Source: Micavibrio_A sp040381535
Lineage (GTDB): Bacteria; Pseudomonadota; Alphaproteobacteria; Micavibrionales; Micavibrionaceae
NCBI GenBank assembly: GCA_040381535.1
Contig: JBEIHF010000007.1
Location: 15,134 to 79,133, forward strand
Length of the DNA stretch: 64,000 nt
Direction of reading: 5' to 3'
The translations under genes and the position numbers were made by a program. Positions 17,698-27,344 of this stretch are shown here, one piece after another (position 1 is the stretch's first letter; every line of letters begins with the position of its first letter). The notes beneath the pieces are model-generated. The model was not told the DNA's origin. It did not search any database and saw only the letters and a list, made by a program, of their open reading frames with translations.

Positions 17698-18741
17698 TTA
17701 CAAATAGCTGTCGGGATTGACCGGGTTGGTTCCTTTGCGGATTTCAAAGTGCAATTGGGGTGAATCCACCTGTCCTGTCGAACCGACCGTCCCGATGCTT
17801 TGCCCGACCCTTACAGTGTCGCCTTTTTTGACGAGCATTTTGTCCATGTGCGCGTATGCGGTCATGTAACGATCGCCATGGCGGATGAGCACGAGATTGC
17901 CGTAGCCCTGCATTTCTCCGCCCGTGTAGGCGACGACGCCGTTTTCAGCCGCACGCACCGCCGTGCCGCGCGGCGCCTTGATGTTAATACCATCATTATG
18001 AAGACCGTCGGCTTTCGGGCCGTAACCCGAAACGATTTTGCCATCGACAGGGCGCATGAATTTACCCGAACCGCGCGGCGGAATTTTGGGTGCGATTTGC
18101 GGCTGCACGGCGGCGACCTTTTGAACCGTTGCCTTCTGCACATTCGGTTGCGGCGGATAACCCGTTGTGGCCGCCGTTGTTTGCGGTGGAAGCGGCACAG
18201 ATGTAATTGTGCCCGTCTGCATTCCAGGCGGCGGCGCCAACACTTCGGATTCCACGGATTCCACTTTCAGTGGCGGCATATTGTCGAATGACGAGGTCGT
18301 GTTGGCCGCGAATTCTTCTTCTAGTTTCGGCTGCGGCGCAGGCAAGCGCAAAACCTGCCCTGTGTTCAGCGCATAGGGCGCCTGTAGATTGTTGATTTTT
18401 GCCATTTCAGATGTGGATGCGTTAAACAAACGCGACACGCCGTTGAGCGTATCACCGGGACGCACTTTATATTCGTTGGGCGGCGGGAGTCTTAAACGGT
18501 AGCCGAGTTGCAGATTATACGGCGCGGACAAATGATTGATGGAAATGATTTCACGAAGCGGCAGATTGTAATCTTGTGACACCGTATAAACCGTATCGCC
18601 CGCTAGCACCGTGTGCATGCCTGTCGTTCCTGCCCCGCCGCCTTGTTGATATGTAACAACTTCAGCGGGTAATTGCTGGCCCGTAGGAGTAAGACAAGAT
18701 GTGAGTGCGAGCGTTACGAGGATGGCGGAGATTTTTTTCAC
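17698..18741 (-). CDS. NlpD-like lipoprotein: two LysM domains and a LytM (M23) domain
   Basis: 347 residues. MKKISAILVTLALTSC is a lipoprotein signal (lipobox LTSC, Cys16). Two LysM modules follow: HTVLAGDTVYTVSQDYNLP (about residues 43-88) and YKVRPGDTLNGVSRLFNAS (about 91-136). A Pro/Thr-rich linker leads to an M23/LytM domain (about 230-347). The first zinc motif HxGxD reads HNDGINIKAP, so the aspartate is Asn, while YAHMDK and LHFEIRKG are kept. It is therefore more likely an amidase activator like E. coli NlpD than an active endopeptidase. The gene overlaps pcm (upstream) by 4 nt, matching the pcm-nlpD order seen in many proteobacteria. Confidence 0.87.
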   Translation of the reverse strand: MKKISAILVTLALTSCLTPTGQQLPAEVVTYQQGGGAGTTGMHTVLAGDTVYTVSQDYNLPLREIISINHLSAPYNLQLGYRLRLPPPNEYKVRPGDTLNGVSRLFNASTSEMAKINNLQAPYALNTGQVLRLPAPQPKLEEEFAANTTSSFDNMPPLKVESVESEVLAPPPGMQTGTITSVPLPPQTTAATTGYPPQPNVQKATVQKVAAVQPQIAPKIPPRGSGKFMRPVDGKIVSGYGPKADGLHNDGINIKAPRGTAVRAAENGVVAYTGGEMQGYGNLVLIRHGDRYMTAYAHMDKMLVKKGDTVRVGQSIGTVGSTGQVDSPQLHFEIRKGTNPVNPDSYL

Positions 18742-19424
18742 GCGACCTCCGCCTCTTTCTTTTTCACTGATGGCGCGATGTCGGGAAGCAGCGGTACAAA
18801 ACGTACAGGCATGATATCACGGAACGAATATGTTTCTTCGGAATCTTTTTTATAGCGGCGGAGCATTTGTTCCCCGGGCGGGCCGATAGGAATAACCATG
18901 ATACCGCCGATGGCCAATTGATCGATCAAGGCAGTGGGCGGTTTTTCGCGCGCGGCACAGGTAACGATGACGCGGTCGAACGGGTGCTGGTCCATGCCGT
19001 GAATGCGCGGCCAGCCTTTCATACCATCCGCGCAGATAGTCGTGACATTGCGCAAAGCCAATTCACGAAACATGATTTCCGCTTTTTCGAGAAGCGGTCT
19101 GTGGCGTTCGATCGTGTAAACGCGGCGGCAAAGTTTCGACAATATCGCGGCCTGATATCCCGACCCCGTTCCGATTTCGAGAACCTTATGACGGTCGGTG
19201 AGTTCCAGCGCCTGCGTCATCGTTGCGACAACAGTCGGCTGAGAAATCGTCTGACCTTCATCGATGGGGAGAGCGATATCTTTCCACGCATCCTGTTCCG
19301 ACCCCAACAATACGAATTTTTCGCGCGGGATGGATTCAATCGCGTTCAGCACGCGCTCGTCCGTAATATTGGACTGGCTGCGCAAATGCTCTATCAGGTC
19401 TTTTTTCTTGCGGGTGAAGGGCAC
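18738..19424 (-). CDS. pcm: Protein-L-isoaspartate O-methyltransferase
   Basis: 228 residues. The enzyme repairs isoaspartyl residues in aged proteins using SAM. The substrate loop ALPIDEGQTISQPTVVATMT and the SAM-binding motif VLEIGTGSGYQAAILSKL are unmistakable, followed by VYTIERHRPL (motif post-I) and DRVIVTCAA. The C-terminal 30 residues extend past the usual end with a lysine-rich tail (SVKKKEAEVA). It overlaps the nlpD-like gene by 4 nt and is 27 bp downstream of serS. Confidence 0.93.
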   Translation of the reverse strand: MPFTRKKKDLIEHLRSQSNITDERVLNAIESIPREKFVLLGSEQDAWKDIALPIDEGQTISQPTVVATMTQALELTDRHKVLEIGTGSGYQAAILSKLCRRVYTIERHRPLLEKAEIMFRELALRNVTTICADGMKGWPRIHGMDQHPFDRVIVTCAAREKPPTALIDQLAIGGIMVIPIGPPGEQMLRRYKKDSEETYSFRDIMPVRFVPLLPDIAPSVKKKEAEVA

Positions 19425-19451
19425 GAGGCACCTTTCGGATGGATGAAGCTT

Positions 19452-20759
19452 CTAGGAAGCGTTTTTCAACGCACCCTTATTGTGATTCATCGGGAGAATC
19501 TTGTCCAGCCCGCCCATATACTGCCTAAGAACCTTTGGCACAAACACCCCGCCGTCGGCAGGATCGTAGTAATTTTCCAGAACAGCGATAAGGGCACGGC
19601 CCACGGCTACGCCGGAACCGTTCAACGTATGGACAAAGCGCGTGTTTTTCTCGCCCTTGGCGCGGTACCGCGCGTTCATGCGGCGGGCCTGAAAGTCGCT
19701 GCAATTGGAGCAGCTTGATATTTCGCGGTAACGGTTTTGCCCGGGCAGCCAAACTTCGATGTCATAGGTTTTATAGGAACTGAAGCCTGCATCGCCCGTA
19801 CAGAGCACAATCGTGCGGTAAGGCAATTCGAGTTTTTTCAAAATGTTTTCGGCGCATTGGGTCATGCGCTGATGCTCCGCTTCGCTTTCCTCCGGCGCAG
19901 TTACCGAAACCATTTCAACCTTGTAGAACTGGTGCTGGCGGATCATGCCTTTGGTGTCTTTGCCCGCGGCGCCCGCTTCCTGACGGAAACACGGCGTAAA
20001 AGCGGTGTAACGGCGCGGCAATGTTTCTTCTTCCACGATCTCTTCCGCGACGATGTTCGTCAGCGGCACTTCTGATGTAGGAATCAGCCAGTCGCCACGT
20101 GTGGTCTGGAACTGGTCATCACGGAATTTTGGCAATTGACCTGTGCCGTACATGGTTTTGTCGTTCACCATCAAGGGCGGGGAAACTTCGGTATAGCCGT
20201 GCTCGTCCGTGTGCGTATCGAGCATGAATTGCGCCAGCGCGCGCTCCAGTCGGGCCAAGCCGCCATTCATGTACACAAAGCGCGATCCCGAAACTTTCGC
20301 GGCAGTTTCGAAATCCATCATGCCGAGACCTTCACCGATGGCATCATGTTCTTTGGCGGAATTAAGGCGTTTAGGTTCACCATGTTTGCGAATTTCGACA
20401 TTCTGTTCTTCGCCGTCACCGTCTGGAATATCTTTTGCCTGAACATTCGGCAAGCTTGCCAGATGTTGGTTCAGGGATTCAGCTAGCGTCGCTTCGCGTT
20501 GTTCCAATTCCGTCATACGGTTTTTTAGCGCATTGACTTCATCCATCAGCGCTTTCGCATCCCCGCCCTTGCCTTTTATCATCCCGATTTCTTTGGATTT
20601 GTCATTGCGGGTGGATTGCAAGGATTGGAGTTCCGTCTGCACGGTGCGGCGTTCCTCATCCAGTTTTAAAAGCGCGGGGCTCTGGGCGGGAAGCTTACGG
20701 CGGGCCATCGCCTTGTCGAAAGTGGCGGGGTCTTGCCGTATGGCCTTGATGTCGTGCAT
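19452..20759 (-). CDS. serS: Serine-tRNA ligase
   Basis: 435 residues from [12 protein letters not shown] reject an in-frame upstream extension of 57 codons because AAGGAT sits just upstream of this ATG and the family begins here. The N-terminal 100 residues form the long antiparallel coiled-coil arm that grips tRNA-Ser. Class II motifs are present: motif 2 [21 protein letters not shown] and motif 3 [14 protein letters not shown], plus the seryl-AMP site [14 protein letters not shown]. It charges tRNA-Ser (and tRNA-Sec where present). The gene is divergent from the amidohydrolase gene, with 81 bp between. Confidence 0.97.
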   Translation of the reverse strand: MHDIKAIRQDPATFDKAMARRKLPAQSPALLKLDEERRTVQTELQSLQSTRNDKSKEIGMIKGKGGDAKALMDEVNALKNRMTELEQREATLAESLNQHLASLPNVQAKDIPDGDGEEQNVEIRKHGEPKRLNSAKEHDAIGEGLGMMDFETAAKVSGSRFVYMNGGLARLERALAQFMLDTHTDEHGYTEVSPPLMVNDKTMYGTGQLPKFRDDQFQTTRGDWLIPTSEVPLTNIVAEEIVEEETLPRRYTAFTPCFRQEAGAAGKDTKGMIRQHQFYKVEMVSVTAPEESEAEHQRMTQCAENILKKLELPYRTIVLCTGDAGFSSYKTYDIEVWLPGQNRYREISSCSNCSDFQARRMNARYRAKGEKNTRFVHTLNGSGVAVGRALIAVLENYYDPADGGVFVPKVLRQYMGGLDKILPMNHNKGALKNAS

Positions 20760-20840
20760 TGACGTATCCTTAGAATTAATTAACTTAATACTGTCAGGGT
20801 TTTCGTATGAACCTGACGAAGTGGCTGAATATAGTAAGAA

Positions 20841-21722
20841 ATGACCCAATTTAACAAGAAAACTATTACCGGAATTTATAACCTTTCCGAACCTTTGGAC
20901 GGTATTCCGTTGATATTCGACTCCCCCCACAGCGGCATGGCGTATCCGTCCGACTTCGATTTCGCGTGCGATTTCGCCGTTCTGGAAAAGGCGGAGGACA
21001 AATATGTAGATGATTTATATTCCGCCGCGCCGGACCATGGCGCCACGCTGCTCTGCGCCGAATTTCCCAGATCTTACATAGACGTCAACCGCTGCGACAA
21101 GGACATCGATATCGATTTGCTGTCCGACGCCTGGCCGCATGATTTGGACCCGACGCCCAGAAGCCACGCGGGTATCGGATTGATCCGCCGCCTCGTCAAA
21201 CCCGGTGTTCCGTTATATTGCCGCCCCCTCAAATCCGCTGAAGTCTATCACCGCATCGAAACCTGTTACCGCCCCTATCACACGGAACTCGAAAACGTGA
21301 TCGAAAACCTGCACTACAAGCACGGACAGGTCTGGCACATCAATTGCCATTCCATGCCGACATCCGAAGCCAATTCCTTCCGCGCCAGCCCGCTCAAAGC
21401 CGCCGACTTCGTTTTGGGGGATCGCGACGGAACGACATGCGACAAGCATTTCACCCACGCGGTCCGAGATTACATCAAAGGGATGGGATACAAGGTTTCG
21501 GTCAACGACCCGTACAAGGGCGTGGAACTGGTCCGTCGCTATTCCAACCCCGCAACAGGCAGGCACTCCTTGCAGGTCGAGGTATCGCGCGGACTTTACA
21601 TGAACGAAGACACGTATAAGAAGTCAGAGAATTTCATCAGGCTGCAGGTCGATATCGAAAAGCTGATCAAATTCTGCGCCGATTACGTGCAGGCGCAATC
21701 CTTGCCCATGGCGGCGGATTGA
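20841..21722 (+). CDS. N-formylglutamate amidohydrolase family protein
   Basis: 293 residues. Family blocks: [14 protein letters not shown] at the N-terminus (His and Ser-Gly), the acidic [20 protein letters not shown], a central [10 protein letters not shown], and [27 protein letters not shown] at the C-terminus. Characterised members hydrolyse N-formyl-L-glutamate to formate and glutamate in histidine degradation; many homologues sit outside hut operons, as here, so the true substrate is uncertain. Its last 40 bp overlap the end of lipB on the opposite strand. Confidence 0.85.
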   Translation: MTQFNKKTITGIYNLSEPLDGIPLIFDSPHSGMAYPSDFDFACDFAVLEKAEDKYVDDLYSAAPDHGATLLCAEFPRSYIDVNRCDKDIDIDLLSDAWPHDLDPTPRSHAGIGLIRRLVKPGVPLYCRPLKSAEVYHRIETCYRPYHTELENVIENLHYKHGQVWHINCHSMPTSEANSFRASPLKAADFVLGDRDGTTCDKHFTHAVRDYIKGMGYKVSVNDPYKGVELVRRYSNPATGRHSLQVEVSRGLYMNEDTYKKSENFIRLQVDIEKLIKFCADYVQAQSLPMAAD

Positions 21723-22348
21723 GCATCTGAACCAAAAACGGATTCAAATTTTGCTATAAGAACTTTATCCAACGCACTAATTTCAATCATTTTTCCAAGA
21801 TCGTACATCGAAGTCACCCCGTATTCGGAAATGCCGCACGGCACAATACCGTTGAAATGGGAGAGGTCGGGATTAACGTTAATGGAGATACCGTGAAGGG
21901 TGATCCAATGACGCACGCGCACGCCGATGGCTGCGATTTTCTTTTCGCCCTTGGGCGTTACCACCCAGATTCCGATGCGACCTGCTCTGCGCTCCCCCTT
22001 GATACCGAAATGCGCCAGCGTACGAATGATGATCTCTTCAAGATCACACACATATTTTTTGATATCAGGGGCTTGCTGACGTTTCTTTAAATCCGTCATC
22101 AAATAGGCCACGCGCTGGCCCGGCCCATGATATGTGTATTCGCCGCCCCGCCCCGCCTCAAAAACCGGAAATGCAGGATTGAGAAGGTCCTTCGCCTTGG
22201 CCGAGGTGCCCGCCGTGTAAAGCGGTGGATGCTCGAGCAACCACAAAAGATCGTCCGACTGCCCCGCATGAATAGCAGCCACCCGCCCGTCCATGGTTTG
22301 AAGGGCGTCCTGATAGGCAATAGGCTGTTCCGAAATAATAATTTCCAT
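21683..22348 (-). CDS. lipB: Octanoyl-[ACP]-protein N-octanoyltransferase
   Basis: 221 residues from the ATG at 22348. An in-frame extension of up to 56 codons exists, but family members start near [16 protein letters not shown]. It transfers octanoate from ACP to lipoyl domains, the step before LipA inserts sulfur; GcvH in this window is a likely substrate. Family blocks are [39 protein letters not shown], the catalytic Lys in [18 protein letters not shown] and the Cys in [14 protein letters not shown]. The 3' end overlaps the convergent amidohydrolase gene by 40 bp. No strong ribosome-binding site precedes the chosen start. Confidence 0.94.
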   Translation of the reverse strand: MEIIISEQPIAYQDALQTMDGRVAAIHAGQSDDLLWLLEHPPLYTAGTSAKAKDLLNPAFPVFEAGRGGEYTYHGPGQRVAYLMTDLKKRQQAPDIKKYVCDLEEIIIRTLAHFGIKGERRAGRIGIWVVTPKGEKKIAAIGVRVRHWITLHGISINVNPDLSHFNGIVPCGISEYGVTSMYDLGKMIEISALDKVLIAKFESVFGSDAQSAAMGKDCACT

Positions 22349-22408
22349 ATTTATTTGACAAATTTCATGTTTTGCCATAAAGGATGCGGCGGTAAATAAG
22401 AGGTATAT

Positions 22409-22873
22409 ATGACGTCGCCTGACCCTACAAGCAAACCCGTTTTGAAACTTTCCGAGATATTCAAGGAAACGGACACCATCGCCTACGGGCCTTTCAAGCT
22501 GACCAACCTGCATCAAAGATACGATCTAGCGGAATTTTTGGTGCATGGCACCGAGATCAAAATCATGCCGCAGGAAAAAAAGCTTATGGCGCTTTTGATC
22601 TCCTTGAAAGGCGAATATCTGACACGCAAAATATATGACGATGCATTGGAGAGCGAAAAACCATCCAACCAGAAAAAAATACAAATCTACGTTCATTCAA
22701 TACGCAAACGCATCGCTGCACAACTCAAAGGCACTGAAATGGAGGGAATGGCCAAAGATTTCCAAAAAATTTTTGAATCTGCCAATCCTGTGCGTTCGGA
22801 TGGCGAAAAAGGCGAGGAATTACCACCCGCCTATCGCGGTGCATATAGACTTTCCACCCTCACCTTGTCCTAA
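22409..22873 (+). CDS. Stand-alone OmpR/PhoB-type winged-helix regulator
   Basis: 154 residues from an ATG with AAGAGG upstream. The region 25-145 has the Trans_reg_C layout: an N-terminal beta sheet ([13 protein letters not shown]), then [21 protein letters not shown] (helices 1-2), the recognition helix [18 protein letters not shown], and the C-terminal beta hairpin ending in AYRGAYRLS, equivalent to the family's GxGYxL wing. There is no receiver domain and no room for one. An insertion of about 25 residues separates the recognition helix from the hairpin. It is probably DNA-binding but not controlled by phosphorylation of its own domain. The target genes are unknown. Confidence 0.72.
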   Translation: MTSPDPTSKPVLKLSEIFKETDTIAYGPFKLTNLHQRYDLAEFLVHGTEIKIMPQEKKLMALLISLKGEYLTRKIYDDALESEKPSNQKKIQIYVHSIRKRIAAQLKGTEMEGMAKDFQKIFESANPVRSDGEKGEELPPAYRGAYRLSTLTLS

Positions 22874-22921
22874 ATGGCGATACCACAACAATAAATTTAC
22901 ATAAAATAAGGATGTTCGCGT

Positions 22922-23227
22922 ATGACTTGTGAAATTTCTCCGACGGTGGGATTTATAGCCGCCGCTTCCAGCGCCGTTGAGAAGGCAACCTGCGAACAGC
23001 CCGATATCGCCAAGACCGCGGCAAATATATTGCTCGACCTTGCGTCGTTCCGCCCATCTTCCAAAACAATGGTTTCAGGGCATGAAGTCTTACTCACACA
23101 GCAGCATATCAACTTAACGGTTCTGCACGGACCTCATGCCGAAGGCGTCAAACAGGGCGTGCTAAGTATTTTCACCAAACTGCCCGAATATAAGCGCCTG
23201 CCCGCCGAATGGCATAACCGCTGCTAA
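22922..23227 (+). CDS. Hypothetical protein
   Basis: 101 residues; AAGGA lies about 10 nt before the ATG. No signal peptide, membrane helix or known motif. Two cysteines occur near the N-terminus (MTCE, ATCEQPD) and one ends the protein. It lies 48 bp after the winged-helix regulator on the same strand and could be cotranscribed with it. Function unknown. Confidence 0.6.
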   Translation: MTCEISPTVGFIAAASSAVEKATCEQPDIAKTAANILLDLASFRPSSKTMVSGHEVLLTQQHINLTVLHGPHAEGVKQGVLSIFTKLPEYKRLPAEWHNRC

Positions 23228-23234
23228 ACGTTTG

Positions 23235-23263
23235 TTGACGCACCGCGTCAGTTTCATTAGATA
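23235..23263 (+). promoter_or_regulatory. Candidate sigma70-type promoter for tRNA-Leu
   Basis: TTGACG (23235-23240) and TAGATA (23258-23263) are separated by 17 bp, about 80 bp upstream of the tRNA gene. The -10 box is a weak match to TATAAT. It is the only good -35/-10 pair in this gap. Confidence 0.4.
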
Positions 23264-23345
23264 TCTTGCACCGCAATGAGGCTAAGGCTTGCCGAGGCCC
23301 CTGCGGTTTGATAGGAAACCTCTGTCTTTAAAGACAAATTTATCC

Positions 23346-23432
23346 GCGCCCATGGCGGAATTGGTAGACGCGTAACGTTGAGGTCGTTATGGGAGAAATC
23401 CCGTGGAAGTTCGAGTCTTCTTGGGCGCACCA
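23346..23432 (+). tRNA. tRNA-Leu (anticodon GAG)
   Basis: 87 nt with the CCA encoded in the DNA. Acceptor arms GCGCCCA and TGGGCGC pair fully; the D arm contains AATTGGTAGACGC, and the anticodon stem TAACG/CGTTA encloses TTGAGGT with anticodon GAG. The long variable arm TGGGAGAAATCCCGT and the T arm GGAAG-TTCGAGT-CTTCT complete a class II leucine tRNA reading CUC and CUU. It lies between a small unknown gene and maeB, with no integrated element beside it. Confidence 0.97.
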
Positions 23433-23495
23433 TCCTTCTCACTCTGAGGAGGACGGGGTAATATATAAAAACTTTTTTTCAAAAGGTCCTATTCA

Positions 23496-25838
23496 ATGTC
23501 CGACGACGATGATCTCCGTGAAGCCGCATTAGACTATCATCGGCTTCCGACGCCCGGAAAAATTTCCATCAAGCCGACGACATCGCTCGCCACACAACGG
23601 GACCTTTCCCTCGCCTACTCTCCCGGTGTCGCCATTCCCTGCCTTGAAATCGAAAAAGATCCCTCTAAAGCGCTCGACTACACCAGCCGCGGAAATATCG
23701 TCGCGGTTATTTCAAACGGCACCGCAGTGCTAGGTCTTGGAAATCTTGGCGCGCTGGCTTCCAAACCTGTGATGGAAGGAAAAGCGGTTCTCTTTAAAAA
23801 ATTCGCCAACATCGATTCCTTCGATCTGGAAGTTGATGAAACGGAAATAGATGCATTCGTGGAATGTGTTGCCAGACTGGAACCCAGCTTCGGCGGGATC
23901 AACCTTGAAGACATCAAAGCCCCTGAATGTTTCGAAATCGAACGCCGTTTGCGCGAGCGCATGAAAATCCCCGTATTCCATGACGACCAGCACGGCACCG
24001 CGATCATCGTATCCGCCGCCATTTTAAACTGGCTGGAACTCAAGGGCAAAAAAATTACGGATGTGAAACTGGTCGCCAATGGCGCTGGCGCATCCGCATT
24101 GGCCTGCCTGACACTTTTGAACCTGCTCGGCATGCCCAAGGACAACATCATTGTCTGCGACAGAAAAGGCGTCGTCTATAAAGGCCGCCCCGAAGGAATG
24201 GACCAATATAAAGAAAAATTCGCCAACAAAACGAATGCAAGAACGCTCGAAGACGCAATTGATGGCGCGCATATCTTCCTCGGCCTCTCAGGCCCAAATG
24301 TTTTGGATGCAAACAAAGTGAAAAAAATGGGCAAAGCGCCACTTATCATGGCGCTCTCCAACCCTACGCCAGAAATTATGCCCGATGAAGCGTTGAAGGG
24401 TAAGCCCGATGCCATAATCTGCACGGGACGCTCCGACTTCCCGAACCAGGTGAACAACGTGCTGTGCTTCCCGTTCATCTTCCGCGGCGCGCTCGATGTA
24501 GGCGCTACGGCAATCAACGAAGAAATGAAAATCGCGTGCGTGAAAGCCATTGCCGCTCTCGCCCGCCGCGAGGCGACAGATGAAGTTATCGCCGCTTACC
24601 CGAACGAAGATTTGACGTTCGGCCCGAGCTATATGATCCCCAAACCCTTTGATCCGCGTTTGATCACGGAACTTTCCATCGCCGTCGCCAAAGCCGCGAT
24701 AGAATCCGGCGTCGCCACGCGCCCGATCACCGATTGGGATGCTTACAAAGAAAAGCTCCAACAATACAACGCGCGCTCCACCATGGTCATGCGCCCGCTT
24801 TTCTCCTACGCGAAAGACAATCCCAAGCGCATCGTTTACTGCGAAGGTGAAGAAGACCATGTCTTGCGCGCCATCCAGATGGTACTCGACGAAAAAATCG
24901 CAAAACCGATCATCATCGGCCGCCGTGAAGTCGTCACCACGCGCATAAAACGCCTGCGTCTCAATATGCAAGAAGGCACGGATTTCGAACTGGTCGATCC
25001 CGAAAACGATTCGCGTTACAAAACATACTGGGAAAATTATCACCGCATCATGGAACGCCGCGGTGTTACACCCGCCGTCGCCAAGATCACGGTGCGCACG
25101 CAACCTTCCGCGATCGGCGCTCTGATGGTTCAGATGGGCCATGCCGACGCCATCGTTTGCGGCGCTATCGGTGAATTCCAGAACCATATGTATCATGTCG
25201 TGGATATCATCGGATTGAAACCCGGCGTGGAAACAGCTGCAGCCTTGCGCGCACTGCTATTGCCCAAAGGTATTTTCTTCGTGTGCGATACGCACGTGAA
25301 CCCCGACCCCAGCATTTCGCAAATATCGGAAATGACCCTGATGGCGTGCGAGGAAATACGCCGCTTCGGTATTATCCCCAAAGTCGCCATGCTTTCGCAT
25401 TCTAACTTCGGATCGCACCGCGACAATTCCGCGTTCAAAATGCGCGCGGCGACCATCGACTTGAAACAACGCGACCCGAACCTTGAAATTGATGGGGAAA
25501 TGCACGCAGATACGGCGCTTTCGGAAACTATGCGCAAAACCCTGATGCCCAATTCGACATTGAAGGACAATGCCAACCTTCTCATCATGCCCAATCTCGA
25601 GGCGGCCAATATTTCCTTCAATATGTTGAAGGTCCTTGGCGAGGGCATTCCTATCGGGCCAGTCCTTTTAGGCGTATCCAAACCGTCTTATATTATCACA
25701 CCTTCAGTAACGACCCGTGGTATATTGAACGTATCCGCGCTGGCCAGCGTCGCGGCGCAGGCTCTCGAGGACGGTAACTCCAAAACCACCCGAACTACCA
25801 ACAATAATCCTAAGAAAAAACCTACTAAAGCTGCCTGA
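23496..25838 (+). CDS. maeB: NADP-dependent malic enzyme fused to a phosphotransacetylase-like domain
   Basis: 780 residues, the standard MaeB length. The N-terminal 430 residues are the malic enzyme: LAYSPGVAIPCLEI, the metal/catalytic block VFHDDQHGTAIIVSAAILN, and the dinucleotide-binding VKLVANGAGASALACL. From about residue 440 onward there is a phosphate acetyltransferase-like domain (RIVYCEGEEDHVLRAIQ, then EGIPIGPVLLGVSKP), which in known hybrids is usually regulatory, binding acetyl-CoA, with no transacetylase activity. The reaction is malate to pyruvate, CO2 and NADPH. The gene ends in a basic, low-complexity tail. mgtE follows after 14 bp. Confidence 0.95.
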   Translation: MSDDDDLREAALDYHRLPTPGKISIKPTTSLATQRDLSLAYSPGVAIPCLEIEKDPSKALDYTSRGNIVAVISNGTAVLGLGNLGALASKPVMEGKAVLFKKFANIDSFDLEVDETEIDAFVECVARLEPSFGGINLEDIKAPECFEIERRLRERMKIPVFHDDQHGTAIIVSAAILNWLELKGKKITDVKLVANGAGASALACLTLLNLLGMPKDNIIVCDRKGVVYKGRPEGMDQYKEKFANKTNARTLEDAIDGAHIFLGLSGPNVLDANKVKKMGKAPLIMALSNPTPEIMPDEALKGKPDAIICTGRSDFPNQVNNVLCFPFIFRGALDVGATAINEEMKIACVKAIAALARREATDEVIAAYPNEDLTFGPSYMIPKPFDPRLITELSIAVAKAAIESGVATRPITDWDAYKEKLQQYNARSTMVMRPLFSYAKDNPKRIVYCEGEEDHVLRAIQMVLDEKIAKPIIIGRREVVTTRIKRLRLNMQEGTDFELVDPENDSRYKTYWENYHRIMERRGVTPAVAKITVRTQPSAIGALMVQMGHADAIVCGAIGEFQNHMYHVVDIIGLKPGVETAAALRALLLPKGIFFVCDTHVNPDPSISQISEMTLMACEEIRRFGIIPKVAMLSHSNFGSHRDNSAFKMRAATIDLKQRDPNLEIDGEMHADTALSETMRKTLMPNSTLKDNANLLIMPNLEAANISFNMLKVLGEGIPIGPVLLGVSKPSYIITPSVTTRGILNVSALASVAAQALEDGNSKTTRTTNNNPKKKPTKAA

Positions 25839-25852
25839 TTTCGGGGACCAAG

Positions 25853-27280
25853 ATGAGCGACGATACGCTTCACCCCCCTTCGAACGAACGGGGACCTGCC
25901 GACACAGCCGAACTTCTGGAAGAAGTGCGGGAGGAAGGATTTTCGCTTTCGGATCAGCGTATCCGTGACATTCTCGACGCGCTCTACGAAGAAGATGCCG
26001 AAACACTGCGCACGCTTCTGTATGACCTGTCTGACGCCGACATCGCCGAATTGTTCGGAAAAGTAAACAGCGAAGAGCGCGCGCATTTCTTTGAAAAATT
26101 CAACGATATCGTCAGTCCATATGTTTACTGGCACCTTGATTCCGATCTCCGCGACGAAATTCTGTCCGCCCTGCCCGCATCCAGCGTCGCGCAGATCATT
26201 TCCGAACTGGATTCCGATGACGCGCTCGATTTGATCCTCGACCTCGATCCCGTGTTCCAGAAAAACATTCTAAAACACCTCTCGGTCAAAAACAGAACCG
26301 CGCTCGAAGAAGGTTTGAGCTACCCCGAAGATTCCGCGGGGCGTCTTATGCAGCGCGAATATGTGGCGATTCCGCAATTTTGGACCGTGGGTAAAACCAT
26401 CGATTATTTGCGCGCCGCCGAAGACGAAATACCCGATGATTTCTATGATTTGATCGTGGTTGATCCTTATTACCACGTCAAAGGCGAGATACCGCTCAAC
26501 AAACTCGTGCGTGCGAAACGCTCCGAAAAGATTAACAATATTACACTCGAAGATATCCACCTGATCCCCGCCACCACGGACCAAGAAGAAGTCGCGCACT
26601 TGTTCCGCCGCGAAGGCATCGGCTCCGCCCCTGTCGTGGATGAAGAAGGCCGACTGGTAGGCGTTATCACCATCGACGATGTTCTGGACGTTATCGACGA
26701 AGAGGCCGGCGAAGACATTTTGAAAATGGCCGGTGTCGAAGAAGGCGATATGTACCGCGCCGTTCTAGAAACCAGCTATTCCCGCTCGCGCTGGCTGGCC
26801 GTCAACCTTGTGACAGCCTTCATGGCCGCCGCTGTCGTATCCATGTTCGGAACCACCATCGAAAAAGTCGTGGCGCTCGCGGCGCTCATGCCCATCGTCG
26901 CCGGTATGGGCGGCAATGCGGGCACCCAAGCTCTCGCCGTCGCCGTTCGTGCTATCGCCATGAAAGAACTCTCCGACACCAACGCCGTCCGCGCCATCAT
27001 CAAAGAAGGGCTTGTCGGCCTGATCAACGGATGTGTGTTCGCGGTACTGGTCGGCTTCATCGCCGCATGGTGGTTCGAAAACAACATCCTCGGCCTCGTC
27101 ATCGCCATGGCGCTGGTCATCAACCTGATTTCTGCAGGCCTGTTCGGTGCGGCAATTCCCATCGTTTTGAATCGCTACGGGCAAGATCCTGCCATTTCAT
27201 CGTCCATTTTCCTGACCACCATCACGGACTGCGTCGGGTTTTTCGCCTTTTTAGGGCTGGCGACCTTGTTTTTGATGTAA
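25853..27280 (+). CDS. mgtE: Magnesium transporter MgtE
   Basis: 475 residues with the full MgtE architecture. An N-terminal MgtE_N superhelix (about residues 20-145, with ELDSDDALDLILDLD) is followed by two CBS domains (about 150-275; the second has EGIGSAPVVDEEGRLVGVI then DVLDVIDEEA), an amphipathic plug helix, and a five-helix membrane domain with MPIVAGMGGNAGTQALAVAVRA, the conserved pore-lining segment. Known MgtE channels close when cytosolic Mg2+ binds the acidic N and CBS domains. A second Mg2+ transporter, corA, lies at 57914-58894. Confidence 0.95.
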   Translation: MSDDTLHPPSNERGPADTAELLEEVREEGFSLSDQRIRDILDALYEEDAETLRTLLYDLSDADIAELFGKVNSEERAHFFEKFNDIVSPYVYWHLDSDLRDEILSALPASSVAQIISELDSDDALDLILDLDPVFQKNILKHLSVKNRTALEEGLSYPEDSAGRLMQREYVAIPQFWTVGKTIDYLRAAEDEIPDDFYDLIVVDPYYHVKGEIPLNKLVRAKRSEKINNITLEDIHLIPATTDQEEVAHLFRREGIGSAPVVDEEGRLVGVITIDDVLDVIDEEAGEDILKMAGVEEGDMYRAVLETSYSRSRWLAVNLVTAFMAAAVVSMFGTTIEKVVALAALMPIVAGMGGNAGTQALAVAVRAIAMKELSDTNAVRAIIKEGLVGLINGCVFAVLVGFIAAWWFENNILGLVIAMALVINLISAGLFGAAIPIVLNRYGQDPAISSSIFLTTITDCVGFFAFLGLATLFLM

Positions 27281-27344
27281 AGAATCTGGACTTTGGGCCG
27301 TATTTACGCCATTTTCCGGCGTCAGATATAGAACAGACAAATCC

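Noticed and set aside
23346..23495. tRNA-Leu as an integration site
   Set aside because: No integrase gene and no direct repeat of the tRNA 3' end nearby.
24288..25196. 302-residue open frame antisense to maeB
   Set aside because: It is a shadow of the maeB codons; no ribosome-binding site and a composition typical of antisense frames.
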